A stretch of 64,000 bases of DNA from an uncultured Kushneria sp. Its GTDB lineage: Bacteria; Pseudomonadota; Gammaproteobacteria; Pseudomonadales; Halomonadaceae. Below are positions 11,861-20,751 of the stretch, in pieces. Below the pieces are notes generated by a model that made no database searches, had not been told where the DNA came from, and worked only from the letters and a program-made list of their open reading frames with translations. The stretch lies in NCBI RefSeq assembly GCF_947497025.1, contig NZ_CANMFC010000008.1:1-64000 (forward strand). The letters are read 5' to 3'. Each line of letters begins with the position of its first letter. The stretch's first letter is position 1. Made by a program: the position numbers and the translations under genes.

Positions 11861-12185
11861 AAAACGGATGGGAGAACGGGTATGCGGTGTCAGGGCAGCA
11901 TCGCGATGAACTATATGGACCCCTGACAGGCTGACGCGAGGATTACGGACGCGCCGCCCGTGACCAAGTTTTATGAATTAAAAAAATACTTTTGAAACTA
12001 ATGAAAACACTTTGCTGTACTCGTTCACAGGTCGATACCTTATGAAATAACACCAAGGTTTATTCATCTTTGGTGGTAGCTGGTAGTGGCCGTTAAACCA
12101 CGAGATCTGATCAGGTTCTGGCACAATAGGGCAGACGTCATCCATTGGCCCATGCGGCGACCCATGACAGGACATATCCGCGAAC
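11861..12185. promoter_or_regulatory. AT-rich divergent control region, transporter / sensor kinase
   Basis: About 325 bp between the 2-HCT transporter (minus) and the sensor kinase (plus). Positions roughly 11970-12060 are far more AT-rich than the neighbouring genes, with A/T runs typical of response-regulator and promoter binding. I cannot define individual boxes. No convincing gene is seen; the small minus-strand open frame here has no family character. Confidence 0.5.
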
Positions 12186-13847
12186 GTGAATGATTACCCC
12201 TGGCCGCGTAAATCGCCGGTTCGTTTAAATACCCTGGCAGCGTTGTTGGCCTTTATCACCATCATGGCGTCATTGGCCGTGGCCTATGGGGTGTTCAGCG
12301 ATCAGCTCTGGCGCGGCATCACCCGTGTTCAGCAGGATCGTGTGGTCAATGTGGCCACCACCCTGGCCCGCAGTCGCGAAGTGATCGAGGCGTTGAACCG
12401 TGACGCGCCCCCCTCACCGGACTCCGACATCGAACGGCGCATGGAAGCGCTGCGCGAGCTGCTCAATGTCAACTTCATTGTCCTCGTGAATCCACAGAGC
12501 ATTCGACTGACCCACCCCAATCAAAAATGGATCGGCCATCGCTTTCGCGGCGGTGACGAAGGCCCGGCGCTGAGGGGCGAGCGTTATGCCTCGCTGGCGA
12601 TCGGCACGCTGGGCACCAGCATTCGCGGTTTTGCGCCCGTGCACGACGATAGCGGCGACATTATCGGCGCTGTCTCCGTGGGTGTGACACTCTCACATCT
12701 GGCGCCGCTGCGGGCGGCCTCCCACCAGCGGCTGCTGTTTCTCTTTCTGGCCATTCTCGTCATCGGCGGTCTGGGCTCGGCGTGGCTGGCGCGTACCATC
12801 CGTCGGCGTTTGATGGGCATGGAGCCTGATGATATTGCGCGCCTGGTGGCCGAGCGACGCGTCACGCTGGATGCCATCCATGAAGGCGTCATTGCCGTGG
12901 ATGCCGAAGCCCGGGTGACCCTGATCAACCCGGCGGCGCGTTTGCTGCTGGGGGATATCAACGCGCACAACATCAGGCTGGGCGAGAAGCTCGAGGTGCT
13001 GCTGCCCGCCAGTTACCAGGAGCATCAGGTGCTCAGTGACCGGCCCATGATCAATCGCCGCATGCTGCTGGGAGGGCAGTCCTTTCTGGGCAACTACCAG
13101 CCGATGCAGGCTGACGGGCGTCTGGTCGGGGCGGTCATGACCTTTCGTGACAGCCACGAGATGCAGGCGCTGGCCGAGGAGCTCACCGGCGTGAGGCGCT
13201 ATGCCGAAGCCCTGCGGGCCACCACGCACGAGTTCAAGAACAAGCTGCATGTCATTCTGGGGCTGGCCCAGCTGGAAGACCTGCCGGCGCTGAGGCAATA
13301 TCTGCAGGAACTGGTCGACTACCGTCATGCCGTCTCGGAATCCATCGTCGAGCGCGTGCGTGAACCGGTGCTGGCGGGCTTTCTGATCGGCAAGCAGAGC
13401 GAGGCCCGGGAGAAGGGCATCACGCTGAGCGTCGAGGCCGAAACACCCATTCCCCAGGCCAGTGACGGCGCCACGGTACATGCGCTGGTCAGTATCATCG
13501 GCAATCTTCTCGAGAATGCATTTGAGGCGCTCGACACAAGTGATGACCCTCGGGTCGCCATTCACATGGCGCTGGAGTCACGTACGCTGTCGCTGCAGAT
13601 TCAGGACAACGGGGCCGGCATTGCGCTTGAACGCCAGGCTCAAATATTTGAGCACGGCGTTTCCAGCAAGGGAGAGCGCCGCGGCCTGGGGCTTTTTCTG
13701 GTTCGCGAGCAGGTCGATGCCGTTGAAGGCAGTCTGTCGCTTTATTCATCGCCCGGGCAGGGCACGCTGATCGAAGTCAGCTACCCCTATCATCCTGCCA
13801 ACGGTGCCTCACACGCTGACGCGGCGAGCGGGCGAACACGTCAATGA
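12186..13847 (+). CDS. CitA/DcuS-type sensor histidine kinase
   Basis: 553 aa. TM1 (about residues 14-36), an extracytoplasmic PASp/CACHE domain (about 40-175, with FIVLVNPQSIRLTHPN and a conserved HRF), TM2 (about 183-203), a cytoplasmic PAS domain (TLDAIHEGVIAVDAEARVTL), then the H box ATTHEFKNKLHVILGLAQL and a HATPase domain with N box GNLLENAFEAL and G boxes DNGAGI and GLGLFLV. It senses an external carboxylate and phosphorylates the adjacent regulator. The start is GTG at 12186, the first start after an in-frame stop; the Shine-Dalgarno is weak (AGGA 13 nt away). Its stop overlaps an ATG of the regulator frame. Confidence 0.9.
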   Translation: MNDYPWPRKSPVRLNTLAALLAFITIMASLAVAYGVFSDQLWRGITRVQQDRVVNVATTLARSREVIEALNRDAPPSPDSDIERRMEALRELLNVNFIVLVNPQSIRLTHPNQKWIGHRFRGGDEGPALRGERYASLAIGTLGTSIRGFAPVHDDSGDIIGAVSVGVTLSHLAPLRAASHQRLLFLFLAILVIGGLGSAWLARTIRRRLMGMEPDDIARLVAERRVTLDAIHEGVIAVDAEARVTLINPAARLLLGDINAHNIRLGEKLEVLLPASYQEHQVLSDRPMINRRMLLGGQSFLGNYQPMQADGRLVGAVMTFRDSHEMQALAEELTGVRRYAEALRATTHEFKNKLHVILGLAQLEDLPALRQYLQELVDYRHAVSESIVERVREPVLAGFLIGKQSEAREKGITLSVEAETPIPQASDGATVHALVSIIGNLLENAFEALDTSDDPRVAIHMALESRTLSLQIQDNGAGIALERQAQIFEHGVSSKGERRGLGLFLVREQVDAVEGSLSLYSSPGQGTLIEVSYPYHPANGASHADAASGRTRQ

Positions 13848-13897
13848 CCAGGCGCCGGCAGGGCCGGCGTGTTCATCAGGTGCAAGAGCAGCCACAC

Positions 13898-14608
13898 ATG
13901 AGAGTACTGATCGTAGAAGATGACCCGATGGTCATGAAGCTCAATGTCGACTACCTCACCAGGGTCGGCGACATGGCGCTGGTAGGACGCTGCAGCGACG
14001 TCACCACCGCGCTGGTGGTGCTGGAGCGCGAGACCGTCGACGTGGTGCTGCTGGATGTCTATCTGGGCAAGCGCAGCGGCCTTGAAGTGGCCGGCTGGCT
14101 GCGCGAGCGTGATATCGACACCGACATCATCCTGATTACGGCCGCCTCGGAAACCGAGACCGTGCGCGAGGCACGGCGGCTGGGCATTAACGACTTTCTG
14201 GTCAAGCCCTTCGAGTTCAAGCGCTTTCGCGAGGCACTCGAGACCTGCCGGCAGCGACGTGATGCCCTTGATGTCCTCAGTGATCAGGTGGACCAGCAGA
14301 CGCTGGATACCCTGTTTCGGGCCGACAGTCATGCCCCCCGGCGTCTGAACGGCCTGCCCAAGGGGTTGACCGCCCATAGTCTGGCCCAGGTCTGTGAGGC
14401 CATTCTGGCGCTGCTGCAGGACGAGTTTTCCACCGAAGGGCTGGCCGAAGTGGCCGGCATGTCCCGGGTGTCGATACGCAAGTATCTCAAGTATCTGGCC
14501 AATCTGGGTCTGCTCACCGAGTCCTTCGCCTATGGCCAGGTGGGCCGACCCTCGTTTTCCTACCGCTGTCTGGATCGCGAGGCGCTCGAGCGCATCGTTA
14601 ACAGCTAG
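13898..14608 (+). CDS. CitB/DcuR-type response regulator
   Basis: 236 aa from ATG at 13898 (MRVLIVEDDP). The receiver domain has the acidic pair EDD, phospho-acceptor about D53 in VVLLDVYLG, a switch Thr/Ser in LITAAS and Lys in FLVKPFEF. The C-terminal part has a winged-helix/HTH (FSTEGLAEVAGMSRVSIRKYLKYL) typical of CitB/DpiA. An alternative in-frame ATG at 13844 overlaps the kinase stop but adds residues unlike the family. Expected target: the divergent 2-HCT transporter. Its 3' end overlaps the convergent mnmC by 11 nt. Confidence 0.9.
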   Translation: MRVLIVEDDPMVMKLNVDYLTRVGDMALVGRCSDVTTALVVLERETVDVVLLDVYLGKRSGLEVAGWLRERDIDTDIILITAASETETVREARRLGINDFLVKPFEFKRFREALETCRQRRDALDVLSDQVDQQTLDTLFRADSHAPRRLNGLPKGLTAHSLAQVCEAILALLQDEFSTEGLAEVAGMSRVSIRKYLKYLANLGLLTESFAYGQVGRPSFSYRCLDREALERIVNS

Positions 14609-16637
14609 AAGGCGCCTGCGCTTCACGGCGGATGATGGCGCGAATCAGACGCCGTCCCGGGTTGAGGTGGTCCACCAGCGACTCGGGCAGAGGCAGCGGC
14701 TCGTCACAGATGCGCGAAGTCAGCAGCTCGGCAATCAGCGGGGCACTGACCAGCCCGCGTGAACCGTGGGCCAGCGTCACCCACAGGCCCGACTGATAGC
14801 GCCCGAGCGTGTCCGGTACGCGCGTGGCGTCAAACCCCAGGCTCGCGTAGGCCTTCCGCCAGACCTCGACCTGCGGCAGACCGCCGGCGTAGGGCGACTT
14901 GTCGGGACTGGCGCAGCGAAGTCCGCTGCGCGAGGGCAGCGCCGGGGTCTCCTTCAACACCCGGGCAAGCTCGGGCAGGGTGTGACTCAGCTCTGTCAGG
15001 TTAAAGGCATCGTCTTCATCGCGCAGCGACAGGTCCCGGTCGTTGGGCGAGAAGGAGGCCCCCAGACTCTGCACCCCTTCCCGGGCCGGCGGGGCATAGC
15101 CGCCGGCGCAGACCACGCAGTGCGGCGACAGGGCATGGCCCCGTTCATCGAGTTGATAATGACTGACCTGACCGCGGACGGCCTGCAGCGGCAGAAAGGC
15201 AGCGGCCGGCAGCGTCGTGGCACCGTCGGCACAGGCCAGCACCACGTGATCGGCACTCAGGTGCGTCCCATCGCTGAGCGTCAGGTCATGGCCCGTGTCC
15301 GTTGAAGCCAGCCCCTCAAGTGCTGCCTGGTGCCGGGTGATCCCCGCTGTCGCGGCCAGGCGCTCACAGAGGCGGTCCGGTCGCACCCAGCCGGCGCCGG
15401 CGTAATACAGGCCGTGACGCACGCCATCGGCCAGCGTTTGTCCGGCAAGCCTTGCTGCCTCTTCACGGGTGACACCGCGCACCACACTCTCGGGCAACTG
15501 CCAGTGATCAAGACAGCGCCGCTGGCGCTCGGCCTCGCGCTCGCTGGTGGCCAGCTGCAGCACGCCGGTCGGGTGCCAAAGGTGATGCCCGGGGTCGATC
15601 CGGTCCAGAAAGCGCTGCGTATATTGAAGCGCCGCCAGGTAGAACCGGCTCTGGTCGTTGACCTCGACCGCCGGGCGAATATAGAGCGCGCCCTGACGAT
15701 TGCCCGAAGCGCCGCTGCCGGGTGGGGTCGGGTCGATCAGGGTCACGCGTCGCCCGCGTCTTGCCAGCGCGTGGGCCGTGCTGGTGCCGGCAATGCCGGC
15801 GCCGATCACGGCGATGTGGTCATTTTTTCTGGCCGGGCGCGGCGCGGCATCGATCACCCAGGGGGTCAGGCGACGTCGCGCCTGCTGGCGGGCATGCAGG
15901 GGCGGCGAGGTCGGCATGTGGCCGCTGAGCATCTCGCGCTTGCGGCCAAAGCCCGGCACCTTCCGGATCTCGAAACCGGCCTGCCGCAGCCCCCGCTTGA
16001 CCACGCCGGCGCAGGTGAAGGTCGCAAACGTCGTCCCTTCACGGCTGGCACCGGCCAGGGCTGCAAAAAGGGTCTCTGACCACATGGCCGGGTTTTTGGA
16101 CGGGGCGAAGCCGTCCAGAAACCAGGCGTCCACCCGGCCTTCCAGCTGCTCGAGGCTTTCGGCCGCATCCCCGAAGTGAAGATCCAGCGTGACGCGCTCG
16201 TGCAGTGTGAGGCGATGAATGCCGCGCAGGGTCGGCGGCCACTGTTCGATCAGGGCGCTGACCAGCTCGGCGAAGTCCTCATGATGGCCCAGCGCGCGGG
16301 CCAGGTCCTCGCGGGTGAACGGATGCTGCTCGGTGGAGATCACATGCAGGCGGGCACTGTCCGGCGCCTTCGCCAGAAAGGCGTGGGCGGCGCACAGGAC
16401 GTTGAGACCGCTGCCAAAGCCGGTCTCGCCGATGACAAAGGGGCGGGCATGAGGCCAGTCCTGCCAGCGCACGGTCAGATGGTTGCCGTTCAAAAAGACA
16501 TGCTCGGTTTCGCGTCGGCCGTCTTCACGCGAGAAGTAGACATCGCCGTAGTCAACGGCTTCAGGTGCGTTGTCGTCGCGCCAGTGAAGCTGTGCCGGCT
16601 GAAGGGCGAAAGGCGCCGGGAAATGATTAGAAGACAA
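14598..16637 (-). CDS. mnmC: Bifunctional tRNA wobble-uridine modification enzyme MnmC
   Basis: 679 aa. N-terminal SAM methyltransferase (MnmD) domain with GETGFGSGLNVL and WFLDGFAPSKNPAMW, and C-terminal FAD-dependent oxidase with the Rossmann motif VIGAGIAGTSTAHALARRGRRVTLID and a C-terminal FAD-contacting VTLAHGSRGL. It converts cmnm5(s2)U34 to mnm5(s2)U34 in tRNAs. The first available start is TTG at 16637, followed at once by family-like sequence, with no good Shine-Dalgarno. It overlaps the 3' end of the response-regulator gene in a convergent arrangement. Confidence 0.94.
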   Translation of the reverse strand: MSSNHFPAPFALQPAQLHWRDDNAPEAVDYGDVYFSREDGRRETEHVFLNGNHLTVRWQDWPHARPFVIGETGFGSGLNVLCAAHAFLAKAPDSARLHVISTEQHPFTREDLARALGHHEDFAELVSALIEQWPPTLRGIHRLTLHERVTLDLHFGDAAESLEQLEGRVDAWFLDGFAPSKNPAMWSETLFAALAGASREGTTFATFTCAGVVKRGLRQAGFEIRKVPGFGRKREMLSGHMPTSPPLHARQQARRRLTPWVIDAAPRPARKNDHIAVIGAGIAGTSTAHALARRGRRVTLIDPTPPGSGASGNRQGALYIRPAVEVNDQSRFYLAALQYTQRFLDRIDPGHHLWHPTGVLQLATSEREAERQRRCLDHWQLPESVVRGVTREEAARLAGQTLADGVRHGLYYAGAGWVRPDRLCERLAATAGITRHQAALEGLASTDTGHDLTLSDGTHLSADHVVLACADGATTLPAAAFLPLQAVRGQVSHYQLDERGHALSPHCVVCAGGYAPPAREGVQSLGASFSPNDRDLSLRDEDDAFNLTELSHTLPELARVLKETPALPSRSGLRCASPDKSPYAGGLPQVEVWRKAYASLGFDATRVPDTLGRYQSGLWVTLAHGSRGLVSAPLIAELLTSRICDEPLPLPESLVDHLNPGRRLIRAIIRREAQAPSSC

Positions 16638-16751
16638 GGGACAATACCGGGGAAAGTTCAGGAGTGATCAAAATTTGAACAATTTCTGGGAGGCCTGTCA
16701 TTATCACGCTTTGCGCAATGTGTTCGCGGGGATCGCACAATGTTGTCACAG

Positions 16752-16796
16752 GCTTATCCACGCAGAGTGTGCATAACGACAATCCTGTGGATAAGC
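16752..16796. promoter_or_regulatory. Inverted pair of DnaA-box-like 9-mers
   Basis: GCTTATCCAC (16752-16761) and GTGGATAAGC (16787-16796) form a perfect 10-bp inverted repeat with a 25-nt spacer. The right copy contains a consensus DnaA box TGTGGATAA (16786-16794); the left one reads TTATCCACG (8 of 9). They lie in the 194-bp gap between mnmC and yciI, upstream of mnmC. They could bind DnaA, or form a long-loop hairpin. Confidence 0.45.
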
Positions 16797-16831
16797 ATGC
16801 GCGAGCCCCGCGAATATGGACTCTTTAAAGA

Positions 16832-17131
16832 TCAGGGCAGCACTTTTTTGAACGGACGGACGCTGACCTGTGCATAAACACCGGCGCCGACGTAGGGATC
16901 GTCATTGGCCCAGGCACGTGCCTGCTCGAGAGAGTCGAACTCGGCCACGATCAGGCTGCCGCTGAAGCCGGCTTCTCCAGGATCGGTGCCGTCCACTGCG
17001 GGAAACGGTCCGGCCAGAACCAGACGACCCTCGTCGCGCAGGGCCTCCAGACGGGCCAGATGCTCGGGGCGCACGCTCTGTCGTGCCGCAAGGCTTTCAT
17101 CCACATCTTCTCCGATGATGGTGTAAAGCAT
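16832..17131 (-). CDS. yciI: YciI-family protein
   Basis: 99 aa with a ferredoxin-like YciI fold. It has the N-terminal [10 protein letters not shown] strand, [21 protein letters not shown] with the conserved His-Asp pair region, and [24 protein letters not shown] typical of the family. YciI proteins are small putative enzymes of unknown substrate. Start ATG at 17131 with GGGAGA upstream; it begins 2 nt after the yciB stop, so the pair forms an operon as in E. coli neighbourhoods. Confidence 0.93.
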   Translation of the reverse strand: MLYTIIGEDVDESLAARQSVRPEHLARLEALRDEGRLVLAGPFPAVDGTDPGEAGFSGSLIVAEFDSLEQARAWANDDPYVGAGVYAQVSVRPFKKVLP

Positions 17132-17133
17132 GT

Positions 17134-17703
17134 TTACTTCTCCCTGGTGTCGGTGCCCTTGATCGCCTCATCTTCGCGGGGCAGGTGGCGGGCCAGATAA
17201 ACGCCCTGAATGAGGATGAACAAAATCGTCAGGCCCATCATGCCAAAGAGCTTGAAGTTGACCCAGACTTCCTCGCTGAAATGGGTGAACACCGCGATGT
17301 TGATCGCGCCCATGGCCAGAAAGAAGACCACCCAGGCCAGATTCAGGCGCATCCAGACCGGGGCCGGCAGGGTCAGGTTCTTTTCCATCATTCGCTGGAT
17401 CAGCGATTTGCCGCCGAACAGCGGCGAGAGCAGAAAGGCCACGGCAAAGAGCCAGTTGACCACGGTCGGCTTCCACTTGATGAAGTCGCCATCCCCCAGA
17501 ATGACGGTGGCACCGCCCAGCAGTACGACCAGCGCCAGGGTGACCAGGTGCATCTTTTCAACCTTGCGCCAGCGCCACCAGGTGAAGAGCACCTGCACAA
17601 TGGTGGCCGGAATCAGCACGGCGGTGGCCAGCACGATATCCTTGGTCATCTGATAGACCAGAACGAAGATGGCGATCGGCAGAAAGTCGATCAGCATTTT
17701 CAT
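17134..17703 (-). CDS. yciB: Inner-membrane septation protein YciB (IspZ/IspA family)
   Basis: 189 aa with about 5 hydrophobic spans. The N-terminus [18 protein letters not shown], the [12 protein letters not shown] loop, the [12 protein letters not shown] span and the [16 protein letters not shown] segment are all characteristic of YciB. The family is linked to cell-envelope synthesis and septation through contacts with elongation and division proteins. Start ATG at 17703 has AGGAGT 7 nt upstream; 17 upstream in-frame codons are rejected on this basis. yciI follows after 2 nt. Confidence 0.95.
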   Translation of the reverse strand: MKMLIDFLPIAIFVLVYQMTKDIVLATAVLIPATIVQVLFTWWRWRKVEKMHLVTLALVVLLGGATVILGDGDFIKWKPTVVNWLFAVAFLLSPLFGGKSLIQRMMEKNLTLPAPVWMRLNLAWVVFFLAMGAINIAVFTHFSEEVWVNFKLFGMMGLTILFILIQGVYLARHLPREDEAIKGTDTREK

Positions 17704-17886
17704 ACACAACACTCCTGAAAAAAGACCAGCGGGCAGGGCGTGGCGCATCACCATGGGCTTTCATTGATTCTTTGGGACACCCGGCGCAACATGCCCGCAC
17801 TTACCGTCGTCACGTTTTGAGTGACGGCCACGCTGTTATACCACGCAGACTTCGCTGCCACTGATTTTGCTGCTACCGGGAGGCCA

Positions 17887-18822
17887 ATGAACCCGCAGGA
17901 TACTATCTCGTCATTCCCTGACACCGGATCGTCATCCTTTGATCCCGGTATGACGCTCGAGCAGGCCGGCCATATCGACCTTCATATGCACTCCACGGCC
18001 TCTGACGGCAGGCTTTCGCCGCAGGCGCTGATGACACTGTGTCATCAGCGTGGTCTGTCGTGCGCGGCACTGACCGATCACGATACCATCGATGGCGTCG
18101 AGGCGGCAGCACGCGAGGCTCGGGCGCTGGGCATGACGCTGGTGCCCGGGGTCGAGCTGTCCACCCGCTGGCAGGGGGTGGGCATTCACGTGGTCGCGCT
18201 GTGGCATGGCCCGGCTCAGGCACCCATGATGGCGCTGCTCGAACGTCTGGCGCAGGCTCGGCATGATCGGGCGCTGGAGATCGCCAGACGGCTGGAAAAG
18301 GTCGGTCTTGACAATGCCCTGGCGCGCGCGCGCGAACAGAGCGCAGGCGCCCGGCTGCTGGGGCGCCCCGACTTTGCCCGGGCGCTGGTCGCGGCAGGGC
18401 TCGTGCCGGACATGACACGTGCCTTCAAGCGTTATCTGGGGGCGGGAAAGACTGGCGATGTGAAGGTCCACTGGCCCACACTGGAAGAAACGCTTGAGAG
18501 CATTCGCCAGGCTGGCGGTGTGGCGGTGGTGGCGCATCCGCTGCGCTACGGGTTGACCCGGCGTCGGCTGGGGCTTTTGCTGGATGAGTTCACCGAACTC
18601 GGCGGCGAGGGCGCCGAGCTGATCAGCGGCTACCAGAATGATGACCGCAGCCGCGATCTGGCCTCGCTTCTGGCCAGGCGAGGGCTTTATGCCTCGCTGG
18701 GCAGTGACTTTCACTATCAGGGCGGTGCACTTGCTCCGGGCACCCTGAGTGCCGTGCCTCGCAGTCAGCTGATGCCCATCTGGCAGCATCCGCGGCTGAT
18801 ACCCGCCTTTAAAAGGCCTTAA
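17887..18822 (+). CDS. rnm: PHP-domain phosphoesterase (RNase AM/YciV-like)
   Basis: 311 aa. PHP-domain metal motifs: HIDLHMHSTASDGRL, LTDHDTIDG, PGVELS, the later AHPLRYG and the C-terminal LGSDFHYQ. This family (YciV/TrpH) includes the E. coli 5'-3' exoribonuclease and 3',5'-bisphosphate phosphatase that matures rRNA 5' ends. Start ATG at 17887 has GGGAGG immediately upstream; an upstream GTG (17821) lacks this. It is followed 33 nt later by yciO, the E. coli gene order. Confidence 0.9.
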   Translation: MNPQDTISSFPDTGSSSFDPGMTLEQAGHIDLHMHSTASDGRLSPQALMTLCHQRGLSCAALTDHDTIDGVEAAAREARALGMTLVPGVELSTRWQGVGIHVVALWHGPAQAPMMALLERLAQARHDRALEIARRLEKVGLDNALARAREQSAGARLLGRPDFARALVAAGLVPDMTRAFKRYLGAGKTGDVKVHWPTLEETLESIRQAGGVAVVAHPLRYGLTRRRLGLLLDEFTELGGEGAELISGYQNDDRSRDLASLLARRGLYASLGSDFHYQGGALAPGTLSAVPRSQLMPIWQHPRLIPAFKRP

Positions 18823-18855
18823 GCGCCATTTTTGCCAGACCCAGGAGAGATATCC

Positions 18856-19476
18856 ATGAGCCAGTTCTTTTCCCTGCATCCGGAAACCCCGCAAAAGCGC
18901 CTTTTAACCCAAACGCGCGAGATTCTTGAAAAAGGGGGGGTCATTGCCTATCCGACCGATTCGGGCTACGCGCTGGGCTGTTTGCCGGGCAATAAAAAGG
19001 GCGTGGAGCGGATCAAGCGGCTGCGTGGCCTTGATGACAAGCACAATTTCACCCTGATGTTTCCCGATCTCAACGAGATCGGTACCTATGCCCGCATGGA
19101 CAGTCCGGTTTTTCGGGTGCTCAAGGCCCATACGCCGGGCGCCTACACCTTCATCCTTGATGCCACCAATGAGGTGCCGCGGCTGTTGCTGCACCCCAAG
19201 CGGCGTACCATCGGCATTCGGGTGCCTGATCATCGCATCACCCGGGATATCCTGGAGACCGCCGGCGCCCCGCTGATGAGCGTGACCTTCATTGCGCCGG
19301 ACGAGACGCTGCCCATGACGGATGCCGAAGAAATTCGTGACCGCTTCGGTGCGCAGCTCGATGCCATCATCGATGGCGGCGCCTGCCCGATGGAACCCAC
19401 CACGGTGCTGGACATGCGAATCCTGCCGCCCGAAGTCCTTCGACAGGGGCGAGGCGATACCAGCGCCTTTGGTTGA
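18856..19476 (+). CDS. yciO: YciO/Sua5/YrdC-family protein
   Basis: 206 aa. A YrdC-like RNA/nucleotide-binding fold: GGVIAYPTDSGYALGC, KGVERIKRLRGLDDKHNFTLM, TPGAYTFILDAT, a KRRTIGIRVPDH signature and a Ser/Thr-rich end. It is the YciO branch, related to L-threonylcarbamoyladenylate synthase (t6A37 synthesis); YciO itself has weak or debated activity. Start ATG at 18856 with AGGAGA 7-8 nt upstream. It is co-directional with the PHP gene and ends at a strong bidirectional terminator. Confidence 0.92.
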   Translation: MSQFFSLHPETPQKRLLTQTREILEKGGVIAYPTDSGYALGCLPGNKKGVERIKRLRGLDDKHNFTLMFPDLNEIGTYARMDSPVFRVLKAHTPGAYTFILDATNEVPRLLLHPKRRTIGIRVPDHRITRDILETAGAPLMSVTFIAPDETLPMTDAEEIRDRFGAQLDAIIDGGACPMEPTTVLDMRILPPEVLRQGRGDTSAFG

Positions 19477-19507
19477 TGAGTCATCCGGCGACCCGGTCGT
19501 TGCCCAC

Positions 19508-19541
19508 AAAAAAACCTGCAGGGTCGTCTGCAGGTTTTTTT
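19508..19541. terminator. Bidirectional terminator, yciO / potassium channel
   Basis: A-tract plus CCTGCAG (to 19521), loop GGTCGT, then CTGCAGG plus a T7 tract. The stem is symmetric with A's on one side and T's on the other, so it ends both convergent genes. Confidence 0.92.
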
Positions 19542-19563
19542 GGGTCATGACACTGCGTGGTGG

Positions 19564-20625
19564 CTATCGATGATTCGGTGGCTCATCGGGTTCATGCGGC
19601 TCATCCGGGTGGTCGCAGCCGTCGTGGGAGGGCGAGGTGCCGTCGCGCTCCTGCTTTAGCAGCTTCATTTCCTCGTTGATGGATTGGCGGTCCTGCTGCA
19701 GCTGTTCGATCTCTTCGTCGAGCTCCTTGCGCCTGGGATCTTCGGCCTCTTCATTGAGCCAGGTACCACAGCGACGACAGTATTTGGCATCGCGCTCGTG
19801 GCCTTCGTGACCGCAGCCCGGGCAGGCCTCATCGGAGTAGTGATCGCGGCGAATCGAGCGCATGACCTCGGCCGAGAACACGCCGGTGGGCACGGCCAGA
19901 ATCGAATAACCCAGGATCATCATCATCGCCGAGATGAACTGCCCCAGGGGCGTAATGGGGGAAATATCGCCATAGCCCACCGTGGTCAGCGTCACTACCG
20001 CCCAGTAGATGGACTTGGGGATGCTGGTAAAGCCGGCCTCGACCGGCTCGATCAGATAGACCAGTGCCCCGAACACGATGACCAGCGACATGACGGTCAT
20101 CAAGAACATCAAAATCTTCTGGCGGCTGCGCTCCAGCGCCTCGAGCAGCAAATGCCCTTCGCTGACAAAGCCCATCAGACGCAGTACCCGGAACAAACGC
20201 ATGATACGCAGTACCCTGATGACCAGCAGGGCCTGAGCGCCGGGGAATATCAGACTTAGCCAGGAGGGCAGCAGGCTGAGCAGATCGATGAGGCCATAGG
20301 TGCTGCGGGCATAGCGCACCGGACGATCCAGGCAATAAAGGCGCAGTAGATACTCGACCGTAAAGATGACCGTAAAGACCCATTCGGCGATCATGAAGGC
20401 CTCGCCGTAGCGCGCCTGCAGGCTGGCGACGCTATCGAGCAGGATGATGGTAACGCTCAACACGATCATGATGATCAGAGCAATATCAAAGCCCTTGGCG
20501 GCCGGGGTATCCGATTCAAAAATGATCTGAAAGATACGGTCTCGAAGCGTCATTTGTTTTTCGTGGGGGTCGCTGCTCACCGGCGCTCCGAAATCCTTGG
20601 GGGAGTGTGTAGTCTCCGGGCTCAT
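19564..20625 (-). CDS. Voltage-gated potassium channel-like protein with C-terminal zinc ribbon
   Basis: 353 aa from ATG at 20625. Six membrane spans, an S4-type helix VIRVLRIMRLFRVLRLMGF with regularly spaced Arg, a pore helix and the selectivity filter TLTTVGYGDI. After S6 there is a cytoplasmic zinc ribbon (CPGCGHEG ... CRRCG), a predicted coiled coil (RRKELDEEIEQLQQDRQ) and an acidic/His tail. The core matches KvAP-type bacterial Kv channels; the zinc ribbon plus coiled coil is an extra module. The start is uncertain: no clear Shine-Dalgarno, with alternatives TTG at 20691 or ATG at 20553. Confidence 0.88.
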   Translation of the reverse strand: MSPETTHSPKDFGAPVSSDPHEKQMTLRDRIFQIIFESDTPAAKGFDIALIIMIVLSVTIILLDSVASLQARYGEAFMIAEWVFTVIFTVEYLLRLYCLDRPVRYARSTYGLIDLLSLLPSWLSLIFPGAQALLVIRVLRIMRLFRVLRLMGFVSEGHLLLEALERSRQKILMFLMTVMSLVIVFGALVYLIEPVEAGFTSIPKSIYWAVVTLTTVGYGDISPITPLGQFISAMMMILGYSILAVPTGVFSAEVMRSIRRDHYSDEACPGCGHEGHERDAKYCRRCGTWLNEEAEDPRRKELDEEIEQLQQDRQSINEEMKLLKQERDGTSPSHDGCDHPDEPHEPDEPPNHR

Positions 20626-20751
20626 GGGAAACGATGGAAAATCATGCCATGACGCTTCAGCAAACGCAGCCCCCGCCGTTAAAGACAGCAATACGCTTGA
20701 TGGCTAACGCATGCGTATTTTGGGTAATCCGTCGAAGGAGGGTGACGAGCA

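Noticed and set aside
11978-12175. Small minus-strand open frame upstream of the sensor kinase
   Set aside because: AT-rich control region with no coding character.
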